Of a stretch of 42,409 nt of DNA, positions 34,111-41,501 are shown in pieces. Positions within the stretch are counted from its first letter, which is position 1. The number at the start of each line of letters is the position of its first letter. This DNA is from Snowella sp. (GTDB taxonomy: Bacteria > Cyanobacteriota > Cyanobacteriia > Cyanobacteriales > Microcystaceae): NCBI GenBank assembly GCA_003249095.1, contig QBMS01000022.1, forward strand, positions 1 through 42,409, written 5' to 3'. The position numbers and the translations under genes are program-made. Below the pieces are notes generated by a model. It was not told the DNA's origin. It saw only the letters and a program-made list of their open reading frames with translations, and ran no database searches.

Positions 34111-35932
34111 CGCGATCGCCGTCAGAGACAAAAACAGTGTCTTTACCGCTACCGAGATTAATACGGTTAAAGCCCGTTAAAGTTCCCCCAACGGCAACAT
34201 CCACCGTATCATCACCAGCACCAGAAAAGACGATATCATTAACACCATCAAAACCTGTGGTGATCTTCGCTTCGATAGTATCAGCACCAGAAGTACTGCC
34301 TGCAACTAAAGAAGAATCTTGAGGAAGAGTCGCGTCAGGAGCAATCAAAAATGATAACTGACCCCCTTCAACCAGGTTTTCTTGTCTGGTCTTAGTTCCA
34401 TCGCCATTACCATCAAGATTGGTAGCAGTAATAATCGAACCATCACGGAGGCTGTGGGCTTGAACATCAAACACAAACAATTCACCAGGTTTAGCACCAA
34501 ACAAAGTAGAAACATCCAGAATCCCTGAAGTTTCCCAGTTACCAATATCGTTAGGAGAGGAATCGGTTTGGCCAGAAGGCACGGCACTACGGTCAATCTG
34601 AGCGATGCGAGTTAAGGTTGTTTCAGAAGCAGTAGCATTAGGATCAATGCTCCAGATAGAAGCCTCTTCTCCCGAAGTTGCGCCAAACAGACTAGAACTA
34701 ATGGCACGGTCTTCTTGTAGGTAAATTTTGCCATCGTCGGCCCAGTCTAAATTATCAGGGCTACGCAGGCCGTAATCAGGATGGCTGACTCCATTGGTTT
34801 CAAAGTCATTGCCATCATAAAGAATCTTAATATCACCGCCAATATTGCCATTAGCCAAATCGGTGAAATTAACATCCACAATGTAGGTTGTTCCCCATAC
34901 ATCGGCATCATCAAAAATACCTGTCCGACCCGTAGAAGCGACTACCGCTTGATTCCCTTTATTGGGATTGGTTGCCAAATCTTCTGGACGAGACATTAAA
35001 AAGGCGTTAACATCTGCGGCTAAAGCATCCTGAGTATCTTGAGTCGCAAAACCAAGGTCATCATAACCAGGTAAAGTTCCCGTTTCATCGTAAATATCTA
35101 CCTCGACAAAACGACCTTTCGTGCTGTTACCCGTACCGCTAAAGTCACGAGCATCCGCTTCAATAACATCGGCATTGTTGCTGGGATCATCAGCGACCCA
35201 AGCGTAGAGATTCCCACCCGTTAAACCATTGCGTTCTAGGAAATTAATTTGCCCATTCTCGTCATAATCAACGCCCTTAGTCCCCACATAGAGATAAAGA
35301 GGGGCGGGGCCGCGATCATCTCCAATTAATAAAGCCACTTTGTCGGTGGTTCCCGTATCCAATTCCGTCACACTTTCCCAAGCCGCGACACCGAGCCAAG
35401 GTAAAGCCCAAAGTTCATTGGTTTCTACATTTAAAGCAAATTCCGTACCGTTATCAGTTTCTTCGCCTGCGAAGTAAATGGTGTCAGCAAAGCCGCGACC
35501 ATTACCGAACTGATAGGCTTCCATCAGATTAGCGGCACAAAAACGGTCTAGGCCAAATTCGCCTTCAATGGTGTCGAGGGGAGTTGTGGGGGTAACTTCT
35601 TCGCCTGCACGGTTGTAGATCGTATCAAAGGCTAACCCAGAGTCAATAATTTTAAGGGTGCGCTTATCAATATCAAAGTAGCTAATGCGTGCGCCAGTCA
35701 ATTCTGCACCGCTTGCCAAAGTATATTGATAGCCCACATCGCTACCAACTTCATGGTTAACCAAGACTCGCACGGTAGTGTCGTTGAGGCTATAGGCTCC
35801 CGTCCCGTCTAAGATGCCGATGGGTGTATAGTCACCCAGGGTTTCACCAACAGTGAAGAGAGGATCAACCCGATACCCCTCTAGGGGCTTTATTTGGGAA
35901 GGTTGATTGGTATCAAAGAGAAGATTAGGCAT
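33695..35932 (-). CDS. PhoX-type (DUF839) extracellular phosphatase with RTX C-terminus
   Basis: 745 residues without signal peptide. The region 1-540 looks like the PhoX/DUF839 family: YTPIGILDGTGAYSLND, VRVLVNHEVGSDVGYQYTL, LDRFCAANLMEAYQFGNG, TIYFAGEETDNG, SPDNLDWADDGKIYLQEDRA, SGEEASIWSIDP and ETSGILDVSTLF. PhoX is a calcium- and iron-dependent phosphatase of phosphomonoesters; the acidic and Asn residues in the quoted stretches match its metal pocket style. The RTX module starts near 550 (DDTVDVAVGG, ANGGSGDDYFDA). The classical PhoX Tat leader is missing and replaced by the type I route, which is inferred. Promoter region 35933-36103 carries a Pho-box candidate. Confidence 0.83.
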   Translation of the reverse strand: MPNLLFDTNQPSQIKPLEGYRVDPLFTVGETLGDYTPIGILDGTGAYSLNDTTVRVLVNHEVGSDVGYQYTLASGAELTGARISYFDIDKRTLKIIDSGLAFDTIYNRAGEEVTPTTPLDTIEGEFGLDRFCAANLMEAYQFGNGRGFADTIYFAGEETDNGTEFALNVETNELWALPWLGVAAWESVTELDTGTTDKVALLIGDDRGPAPLYLYVGTKGVDYDENGQINFLERNGLTGGNLYAWVADDPSNNADVIEADARDFSGTGNSTKGRFVEVDIYDETGTLPGYDDLGFATQDTQDALAADVNAFLMSRPEDLATNPNKGNQAVVASTGRTGIFDDADVWGTTYIVDVNFTDLANGNIGGDIKILYDGNDFETNGVSHPDYGLRSPDNLDWADDGKIYLQEDRAISSSLFGATSGEEASIWSIDPNATASETTLTRIAQIDRSAVPSGQTDSSPNDIGNWETSGILDVSTLFGAKPGELFVFDVQAHSLRDGSIITATNLDGNGDGTKTRQENLVEGGQLSFLIAPDATLPQDSSLVAGSTSGADTIEAKITTGFDGVNDIVFSGAGDDTVDVAVGGTLTGFNRINLGSGKDTVFVSDGDRANGGSGDDYFDAIEASGYRLSGGKGNDIFDLGMNGRAIGGDGDDQFYVGEYGDNLLSGGAGADQFWLLTDDPALIEIPNTVTDFTQGVDVIGIMSQGTGVGFASLSFTGNSIALNGDTFATLTGVNTSTLTAADFVFM

Positions 35933-36087
35933 AATTGAGGCTGTAATTCGTTGTGAAGATAAGGCGAATAGGTGTACTTTTAGTAGTAATGTCTTAATTT
36001 TTTTAGGTTAGAAAATAACTGATTTCAGATGACTTCAGGGAAATTTGTTCTAAAAATTTAGTACACTCTAATGACGATGCCACGTTA

Positions 36088-36117
36088 ATGTTAAGGAGGC
36101 ATTATGCTTTGTTTATC
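36088..36117 (-). promoter_or_regulatory. Candidate Pho box of the phoX-like gene
   Basis: On the minus strand GATAAACA, CATAATGC and CTTAACAT recur at an exact 11-base step, each with TAA at positions 3-5. The site is about 155 bases before the ATG, a bit far. It overlaps the ribosome site and start of a small plus-strand reading frame. Confidence 0.45.
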
Positions 36118-36223
36118 AGCAGAGAAAGCTTTGAAGAAGAACTTGTTAGAGTGTTGCTTGTCTGGACATGATGTTATCGATACTTCTGAAAATCTTAAGC
36201 CCAGAAAAATCAATAATTCTTGA
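36104..36223 (+). CDS. Possible 39-residue small protein
   Basis: ATG at 36104 follows AAGGAGG with a 4-base spacer, the best ribosome site in this part of the window. It encodes MLCLSAEKALKKNLLECC and continues to KPRKINNS and a TGA at 36221-36223. Three Cys, no known family. It lies in the otherwise gene-poor 495-base gap between the phoX-like and double phoA-like genes, reading opposite to both. It could equally be a chance frame. Confidence 0.3.
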   Translation: MLCLSAEKALKKNLLECCLSGHDVIDTSENLKPRKINNS

Positions 36224-36252
36224 GGCGATCGCAGAAACACCACTCATACTCT

Positions 36253-36316
36253 CTTAAACTTATTATTGCTAGAGATTCATGCTTATTCTTATCTCATTGC
36301 ATCCTCAAAATAGAAG
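36253..36316 (+). pseudogene. Relic of the ureE 5' end and its leader
   Basis: These 64 bases align with 40329-40391, the leader and first codons of the intact ureE, with roughly 50 identities and a one-base gap. The shared landmarks are TTATTATTGCT, then AGATT, then ATGCTTATT, then GCATCC. The following frame reads MLILISLHPQNRSGIDIRF and stops within the terminator, so no UreE can be made. A second weak echo (GAATTGT near 36341) may mark a deleted continuation. Confidence 0.7.
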
Positions 36317-36366
36317 CGGAATTGATATTCGGTTTTTACGAGAATTGTTAGGTGAAAAAAGAGCAA

Positions 36367-36411
36367 AAACTCCCTGGTTTCTAGCAAGCCTTAAAAGTTA
36401 CCAGGGAGTTT
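36367..36411 (-). terminator. Intrinsic terminator of the double phoA-like gene (cassette copy C)
   Basis: AAACTCCCTGGT (36411-36400) pairs perfectly with ACCAGGGAGTTT (36378-36367), followed by TTGCTCTTTTTTC. It is the third copy of the same hairpin, 17 bases after the stop codon. Confidence 0.92.
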
Positions 36412-36908
36412 AAAAAGTTAATTTAATTTACATAAAGACGAAATCTGCCGCCGTTAAAGTGCTGGTATTAACCCCCGTCAGAGTCGCAAAGGTGTCTCCA
36501 TTGAGAGCAATGCTATTTCCCGTGAAGGAAAGACTAGCAAAACCAACCCCTGTGCCTTGACTCATAATGCCAATGACATCCACGCCCTGAGTGAAGTCTG
36601 TCACTGTGTTGGGAATTTCGATCCAAGCCGCATCATCGGTTAAGAGCCAGAACTGGTCTGCGCCCGCCCCGCCTGCCAGCAGGTTATCGCCATATTCACC
36701 AACATAGAATTGGTCATCGCCATCGCCACCGATCGCCCGACCGCTCATACCGAGGTCAAAGATGTCATTGCCTTTTCCGCCAGAAAGACGATAGCCTGAC
36801 GCTTCACTGGCATCAAAGTAATCATCGCCACTGCCGCCATTAGCGCGATCGCCGTTGTTGACGAAAATCTCATCAGCACCGCTGCCCGTATTGATACGAT
36901 TATTACCC
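36367..36908 (-). repeat. RTX-plus-terminator cassette, copy C
   Basis: Third copy of the shared 3' cassette, matching copy B best over the last 130 codons and copy A best in the upstream part (codons for INTGSGADEIFVNNGDRANG). This mosaic pattern points to recombination among copies. Confidence 0.85.
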
Positions 36909-39811
36909 GCGATTAAAGAAGGGGCTGTCGTCGCATCCACCTCATCATTACCCGCTCCCGTAAAGACCAAATCGTTGATTCCATCAAACGGCTTTTCAGG
37001 AGTCCCAGCAATTAGTTTATCCACACCTGACGTACCAACAATCAATTTTGCTTCCCGTTGACTGGCGGCAAAATCAGGAGTTACCCCAAAGAGGGTTTCA
37101 TACATGAGATCATAAATCTGGGTATTGTCCAACGTACTGGGGAGTTTGTCGGCATTCATCCCATGCGCTTTGGAAACAATACTGCCAGGAAAATCAGGAG
37201 TTCCTACCCAGGCAATCCCAAAATTCCCCATCGGGCCGTCAATGCTATCTTCGGTATTAAAGGATTTCCAAGGCTGCCCTTCGGTGGCTGTACTCCCTTC
37301 TGGCCCGTCTAAATAAACGCGGCTAGTGTTGGTGGTAGTGCGATTAACATTGATAAATGGAACTTCGGGTTGTTCATCCGCCAAATTGGGATTACTCGCA
37401 TCAAAATTACCACTAGCACGGGGATAGGGCGCGAATTGATAGACCTGCATTCCCCCTGCGTCACTATCGGCAGCAGTTAGCACTAGGGTATTGGGATCTT
37501 GGGTATTAACAAAATCCATTGCTACGCCGATCGCCGCATCTGCCCGTCGTAGGGCTTCGATAGTACCGACAGCATTGTTATTATTGCCAAAATTATCGGT
37601 TCCTTCCTCTTCCACTACTACAAAGAACCCGTCTGGATCTTGACGGAGGATCTTCAAAGAGGCATCCAGCATTTCTGCCACAGTGGGAGCAGTTGACACA
37701 TAAAGAGGGAGCGGATTATTTGTATTTAATCCCAAGGCCTCTTCTCGGCGATCGTCAAAGGTGTGATTGGCCGCAAAAACTCCCAGTAATTTGGTGGAAG
37801 CAGTGGCGGTTGCTACGGCGGCGTTCATTTCCGCTTCCGTATAAACAACGGTATATCCCAAAGATTTCGCCAACTCAATTAAATTGATACTGGGACGATC
37901 AGCTACATCGCTGTATTCTGCATCAATTTCTGCCGTCACATGGAACCCCGTAGTCCCTTTGGGTAGCAAGTAAACCTCACCGCCCGCCATGATAATTTGG
38001 GTTCCAGAGCGAATCACCTGTTCGGCAATTTCCGCCGTTTTATCACGGGCGCGGGTATTGTCCCCATCTCGGTTTGTGGTAGCCGCCGCAAAGGCCGCTG
38101 TTCCAGGTTCGCCAATGTGACCCGATTGGATTAGGGCTGTTCCTTTACCTGCTGCGATCGCTTCTTCGAGAATAGTGTAACCTAGTTTGCCAGAAGCGGA
38201 AGTCACTTCCGAATTATCTGCATTGAGACCAAAGGACTCATTAAAGACCTTAACGCCGTTGGCATGGGTAACAGCCCCCGCATTAGAGGTTCCCGTTAAC
38301 TGGTTATCCATGTGACCGAGGTAAACCCCAGCGTTGGACATTTTATCCCAGTTCAAGCGTCCGTCTGGGCCCAGATCAATATTCCGCAGAGCCATGTAAT
38401 GAGAAGGGCTGGTACCATCGGGGTGAATGAAGATCACATTGCCAGTATCAGCAGTGGCGGCAGGAGCGGGAGCGATCATCTCTTCGTTACGAGCTTCCAA
38501 TTCGGTATCGAATAGGGTCTCATACATCAACTCGTAAATTTTCGTGTTATCTAAGGTAGCGGGTAATTTATCGGCATTCAGACCGTGAGCCTTAGAGACA
38601 ATGGAACCGCTAAAATCTGGCAGACCAGACCAGCCAATAGCAAAGTTAAAGCTATCACCGTTAGAATCAGGGGCCGAAGTAAAGGGAGCCGTGCCTACAC
38701 CGTTTTGACCATCCAGCGGCACGTTCCGATCGCCGCTACCGTCAATGGGGTTGTTGTTGATGTTACCCACATTGCCAGTACCCAAGGGATCGCGCACTTG
38801 CAGACCGCCCGCATCGCTATCCGCCGCCGTCACAATCAGGGTGTTTTCATACTTTTCAACAAATTCCATGGCCACGCCGATCGCGGCATCAGCCCGACGT
38901 AAAGCTTCAAGGGTTCCAGGGGCATTGTTGTTATTGCCAAAGTTATCGGTTCCTTCTTCTTCCAGAATGGTGATCGAACCCTTATCAAAGTTGGGATGAG
39001 CCTCCATTAACTTCTGGGTAACTGCCAGCATTTCGGCGATCGTGGGAGCCGTCTCTAAATACAAGGGAAGATTATTCGCCGCTAACTGTTCTTCAGAACG
39101 ATCATTGAAAGTATGAATCGGCGCGAAAACTCCTAAAACTTTAGTGGGAAGTTGGGGTAGAGCCAGTAGGGCATTCAGTTCGGCTTCAGTATAAACCACC
39201 GTATAACCCAAGCTTTTCGCCAAATCAATCAGATTTTCTGTGGGACGCACTACAGAACTGCTACTTAGGGCATCATACTGGGCCGCCGTACCGTGAAATC
39301 CATCGGTACCGACGGGGAGTAGGTTCAGTTCCCCACCGCCCATGATGAAATCAACCCCAGACTCAATCACCTGCTTGGCAATTTCAGCGGCCTGGGCACG
39401 GGGTACGATGCGGGAACCATCAGGATTGACGATTTCTTCCGTCTTAGCCACAAAAGCAGCCGTACCTGGTTCAAAAATTGCACCCGATTGAACTAACGCC
39501 GTTACCTTATTAGCTGCGATCGCCGATTCTACAATTGTTTTATTACTACCATTGAGGGACACAATTGGAGCATTACCCGCTTCAAACCCAAAGGATTCTG
39601 CATAAACCTTAGCCCCTGTTGCGTGGGTGATGGCTCCGCCATTGGATGTTCCCCCTAGTTGGTCTTCCATGTGACCAAGATAAACTCCAGTTTTTTCGAG
39701 CTTATCCCAATTCAAGCGTCCGTCAGGACCCTGATCGACAAAGCGAGCAAAGGCGAAGTGAGAAGGACTTGTTCCATCGGGATGGATAAAAATAACGTGA
39801 TTACCAGCCAT
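36428..39811 (-). CDS. Tandem double PhoA-like alkaline phosphatase with RTX C-terminus
   Basis: 1127 residues, no signal peptide. Two full alkaline-phosphatase-fold domains lie at about 3-435 and 455-910. Each starts (V)IFIHPDGTSPSH, has a nucleophile-loop candidate GTSN.GA.THA.G, then (V/L)EEEGTDNFGNNNNA.GT.EALRRADAAIGVAM, then TAADSDAGG.QV, and ends SIVSKAHG.NADKLP. Compared with E. coli PhoA, the TADH metal His is Ser and the DxxxH His is Asn, so metal use may differ. The RTX module follows from about 925. It should release phosphate from monoesters outside the cell. A Pho-box candidate lies 75-105 bases upstream. Relics of ureE and a transposase flank the gene, suggesting it arrived by rearrangement. 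Confidence 0.85.
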   Translation of the reverse strand: MAGNHVIFIHPDGTSPSHFAFARFVDQGPDGRLNWDKLEKTGVYLGHMEDQLGGTSNGGAITHATGAKVYAESFGFEAGNAPIVSLNGSNKTIVESAIAANKVTALVQSGAIFEPGTAAFVAKTEEIVNPDGSRIVPRAQAAEIAKQVIESGVDFIMGGGELNLLPVGTDGFHGTAAQYDALSSSSVVRPTENLIDLAKSLGYTVVYTEAELNALLALPQLPTKVLGVFAPIHTFNDRSEEQLAANNLPLYLETAPTIAEMLAVTQKLMEAHPNFDKGSITILEEEGTDNFGNNNNAPGTLEALRRADAAIGVAMEFVEKYENTLIVTAADSDAGGLQVRDPLGTGNVGNINNNPIDGSGDRNVPLDGQNGVGTAPFTSAPDSNGDSFNFAIGWSGLPDFSGSIVSKAHGLNADKLPATLDNTKIYELMYETLFDTELEARNEEMIAPAPAATADTGNVIFIHPDGTSPSHYMALRNIDLGPDGRLNWDKMSNAGVYLGHMDNQLTGTSNAGAVTHANGVKVFNESFGLNADNSEVTSASGKLGYTILEEAIAAGKGTALIQSGHIGEPGTAAFAAATTNRDGDNTRARDKTAEIAEQVIRSGTQIIMAGGEVYLLPKGTTGFHVTAEIDAEYSDVADRPSINLIELAKSLGYTVVYTEAEMNAAVATATASTKLLGVFAANHTFDDRREEALGLNTNNPLPLYVSTAPTVAEMLDASLKILRQDPDGFFVVVEEEGTDNFGNNNNAVGTIEALRRADAAIGVAMDFVNTQDPNTLVLTAADSDAGGMQVYQFAPYPRASGNFDASNPNLADEQPEVPFINVNRTTTNTSRVYLDGPEGSTATEGQPWKSFNTEDSIDGPMGNFGIAWVGTPDFPGSIVSKAHGMNADKLPSTLDNTQIYDLMYETLFGVTPDFAASQREAKLIVGTSGVDKLIAGTPEKPFDGINDLVFTGAGNDEVDATTAPSLIAGNNRINTGSGADEIFVNNGDRANGGSGDDYFDASEASGYRLSGGKGNDIFDLGMSGRAIGGDGDDQFYVGEYGDNLLAGGAGADQFWLLTDDAAWIEIPNTVTDFTQGVDVIGIMSQGTGVGFASLSFTGNSIALNGDTFATLTGVNTSTLTAADFVFM

Positions 39812-39886
39812 TGCGTTTTAAGTATCCTAACTTTTTCAGAAGAAAATTTATCTTGATTACTATTTCTTCATCAAAAAATTAAGCAC

Positions 39887-39916
39887 TACTTATGATTTAG
39901 TTATGGTTAGTTTAAA
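39887..39916 (-). promoter_or_regulatory. Candidate Pho box of the double phoA-like gene
   Basis: On the minus strand TTTAAACT, CATAACTA and CATAAGTA repeat every 11 bases, 76 to 105 bases before the ATG. Each fits the loose PhoB half-site with a central TAA. Confidence 0.5.
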
Positions 39917-39966
39917 TCTTTAGTATTGAGCAGACTCGAAGATCCTTTCAAAGATGACGCATTCTT

Positions 39967-40267
39967 TTAAACACTTTCAATTTTTTTCAATAATAATTTT
40001 ATATATTCTTCTGTTAGTTTGATAATTTCCTTTCATTCTTTCATCTACTAAGCTTTCTAAATTTTCTGGATCGACCTTCACACACCAATAGGCTACTTCT
40101 TTCAAGCTGCATCCCAAAAAAAATAGCAATTTCCGCTTGAGTTTTTTCGTCATTCAGTAATAAAAATATATCAAAATTCTTTCTCGAATATCAGTATGTC
40201 AATTTTTTTTTAGAGCTTTTTATAGTTTTTCTTTTTGGTCTATTTTTAGAAAGTTTTTTGCTGGCAT
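39967..40267 (-). pseudogene. Decayed N-terminal part of an IS630-family transposase
   Basis: ATG at 40267 after AAAGGAG reads MPAKNFLKIDQKEKL and meets a stop; the next pieces in shifted frames read DIRERILI, LLLNDEKTQAEIA, CSLKEVAYWC, DPENLESLVDERMKGNYQ and KLTEEYIKLLLKKIE. Joined, these are the helix-turn-helix N-terminal region of an IS630-type transposase. At least three frameshifts and the loss of the whole DDE domain make it inactive. No terminal inverted repeats are evident. It sits between the double phoA-like gene and ureE in a 543-base region without intact genes. Confidence 0.75.
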
Positions 40268-40354
40268 TGCTTTATTCTCCTTTTTTTATTATGTTGATTA
40301 TATGGTATTTAGATATGTAACAGCTTATCCTAAATTTATTATTGCTCTAGATTA

Positions 40355-40798
40355 ATGCTTATTTTTATCCATCGCATCCCCAAGGCAGAAGTCGTTCCCG
40401 CCCTCAAGCCCCTATTGACGTTATCCCTCACTGCCGAAGAACGGACGCGAACCCGTCATCGATTTGATGCTCCAGGGGGACAAACCCTCTTTTTTCGATT
40501 ACCCAGGGGAATTGTCATACAAAATGGAGATTTTTTAGCAGCAGAAAGTGGTGAATTGATCGAAATTTTGGCCAAACCCGAACCCGTTTTAACCGTCTTA
40601 GCGTCTAATCCCTTAACCTTACTGCGCGTTGCTTACCATTTAGGGAATCGCCATGTTCCTGTAGAAATTACTCACGATTATCTCCACCTCAAACCCGATT
40701 CTGTTTTAGCCGAAATGTTAATCTATTTAGGGGTTGAAATCAAAGAAGAAATTAAACCTTTCCAACCCGAAGCAGGAGCTTACGGCCATCATCATTAA
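40355..40798 (+). CDS. ureE: Urease accessory protein UreE
   Basis: A 147-residue nickel metallochaperone that delivers Ni to apo-urease with UreF, UreG and Ure[29 protein letters not shown] is the N-terminal peptide-binding domain; [21 protein letters not shown] and [17 protein letters not shown] contain the central ferredoxin-like domain with the Ni-binding GNRH His; [21 protein letters not shown] follows. The tail YGHHH is short but His-rich. No other urease gene lies in the window, as is common in cyanobacteria where they are scattered. The leader and first codons have a decayed copy at 36253. Confidence 0.94.
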   Translation: MLIFIHRIPKAEVVPALKPLLTLSLTAEERTRTRHRFDAPGGQTLFFRLPRGIVIQNGDFLAAESGELIEILAKPEPVLTVLASNPLTLLRVAYHLGNRHVPVEITHDYLHLKPDSVLAEMLIYLGVEIKEEIKPFQPEAGAYGHHH

Positions 40799-40937
40799 AA
40801 TTTGTGATGCTTGTTAAGACTAAGAAAAATCGTTATGTCAAATTTTTTTATTCTGTTTAGTCTAGTCAAAGTTACACAAATATCAGAGTCTTACAGTTTT
40901 AATTCAGTAATGGCAAAATGCAATCATTATAAAGAAT

Positions 40938-41501
40938 TCAGGAATCTAAGTCTAAACCATTAAAATCCAATTCATCGAACTGACCTAATACAAAAAATTT
41001 GAGATTTGTCTTTGGATCAGGAATTGGTTGGAATTTCCTGGCTTTTATTGAAGACTTACTTTTTGAGCAAAGTATTATTCCTTTATAATTAATAGATGTA
41101 GATTGAGAAATTGAGGTGTTATGTAAAATAAGTTGCATTAAATATAAAAAATAGAAATATGTATTATTCACTTGTTTTCGGGCAGTCGTAAGCTGATCTC
41201 CTTTCATTTCGATAAAGAATACATATAGCGTTTCATTTATTAGAGAGAGCAAGACATAATCGCATTTTCTATGAATATCTTTTGTTTGACCAGCTAAAAT
41301 TCTTCTCCAGTGAATTTCATCATTATCAGTATTTAAAAGAAGGCTTTTGCCATAATTTCTCAAAATACACTTTTTGTATTTTGCCTTTGGATCACGCTCT
41401 TCCAATATCCAGCAAGCACTTTCTTGTTCTCCCCTATAATTTTGGTTAAACAAATTAATAAGTTGAGTGAAATCATCTGGTGAGATTTTTAGTTGTTCCA
41501 T
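40938..41501 (-). CDS. Putative nuclease-like partner of an AAA ATPase
   Basis: A 187-residue cytoplasmic protein that I cannot place in a named family. Residues about 80-115 read CDYVLLSLINETLYVFFIEMKG and then QLTTARKQV; Asp, then a hydrophobic strand with E-x-K, then a helix with Gln is the PD-(D/E)XK nuclease pattern. It overlaps the ATPase gene by 13 bases (41489-41501), so translation is probably coupled. Pairs of an OLD/AAA-type ATPase with a small nuclease occur in several phage-defence systems, and this is the best guess. Base use is AT-rich compared with the neighbours, compatible with transfer. Confidence 0.6.
   Translation of the reverse strand: MEQLKISPDDFTQLINLFNQNYRGEQESACWILEERDPKAKYKKCILRNYGKSLLLNTDNDEIHWRRILAGQTKDIHRKCDYVLLSLINETLYVFFIEMKGDQLTTARKQVNNTYFYFLYLMQLILHNTSISQSTSINYKGIILCSKSKSSIKARKFQPIPDPKTNLKFFVLGQFDELDFNGLDLDS

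Noticed and set aside
23806-39811. Interpretation of the repeated cassettes as CRISPR or insertion sequences
   Set aside because: Three long coding repeats with terminators, no spacers, no transposase, no terminal inverted repeats.
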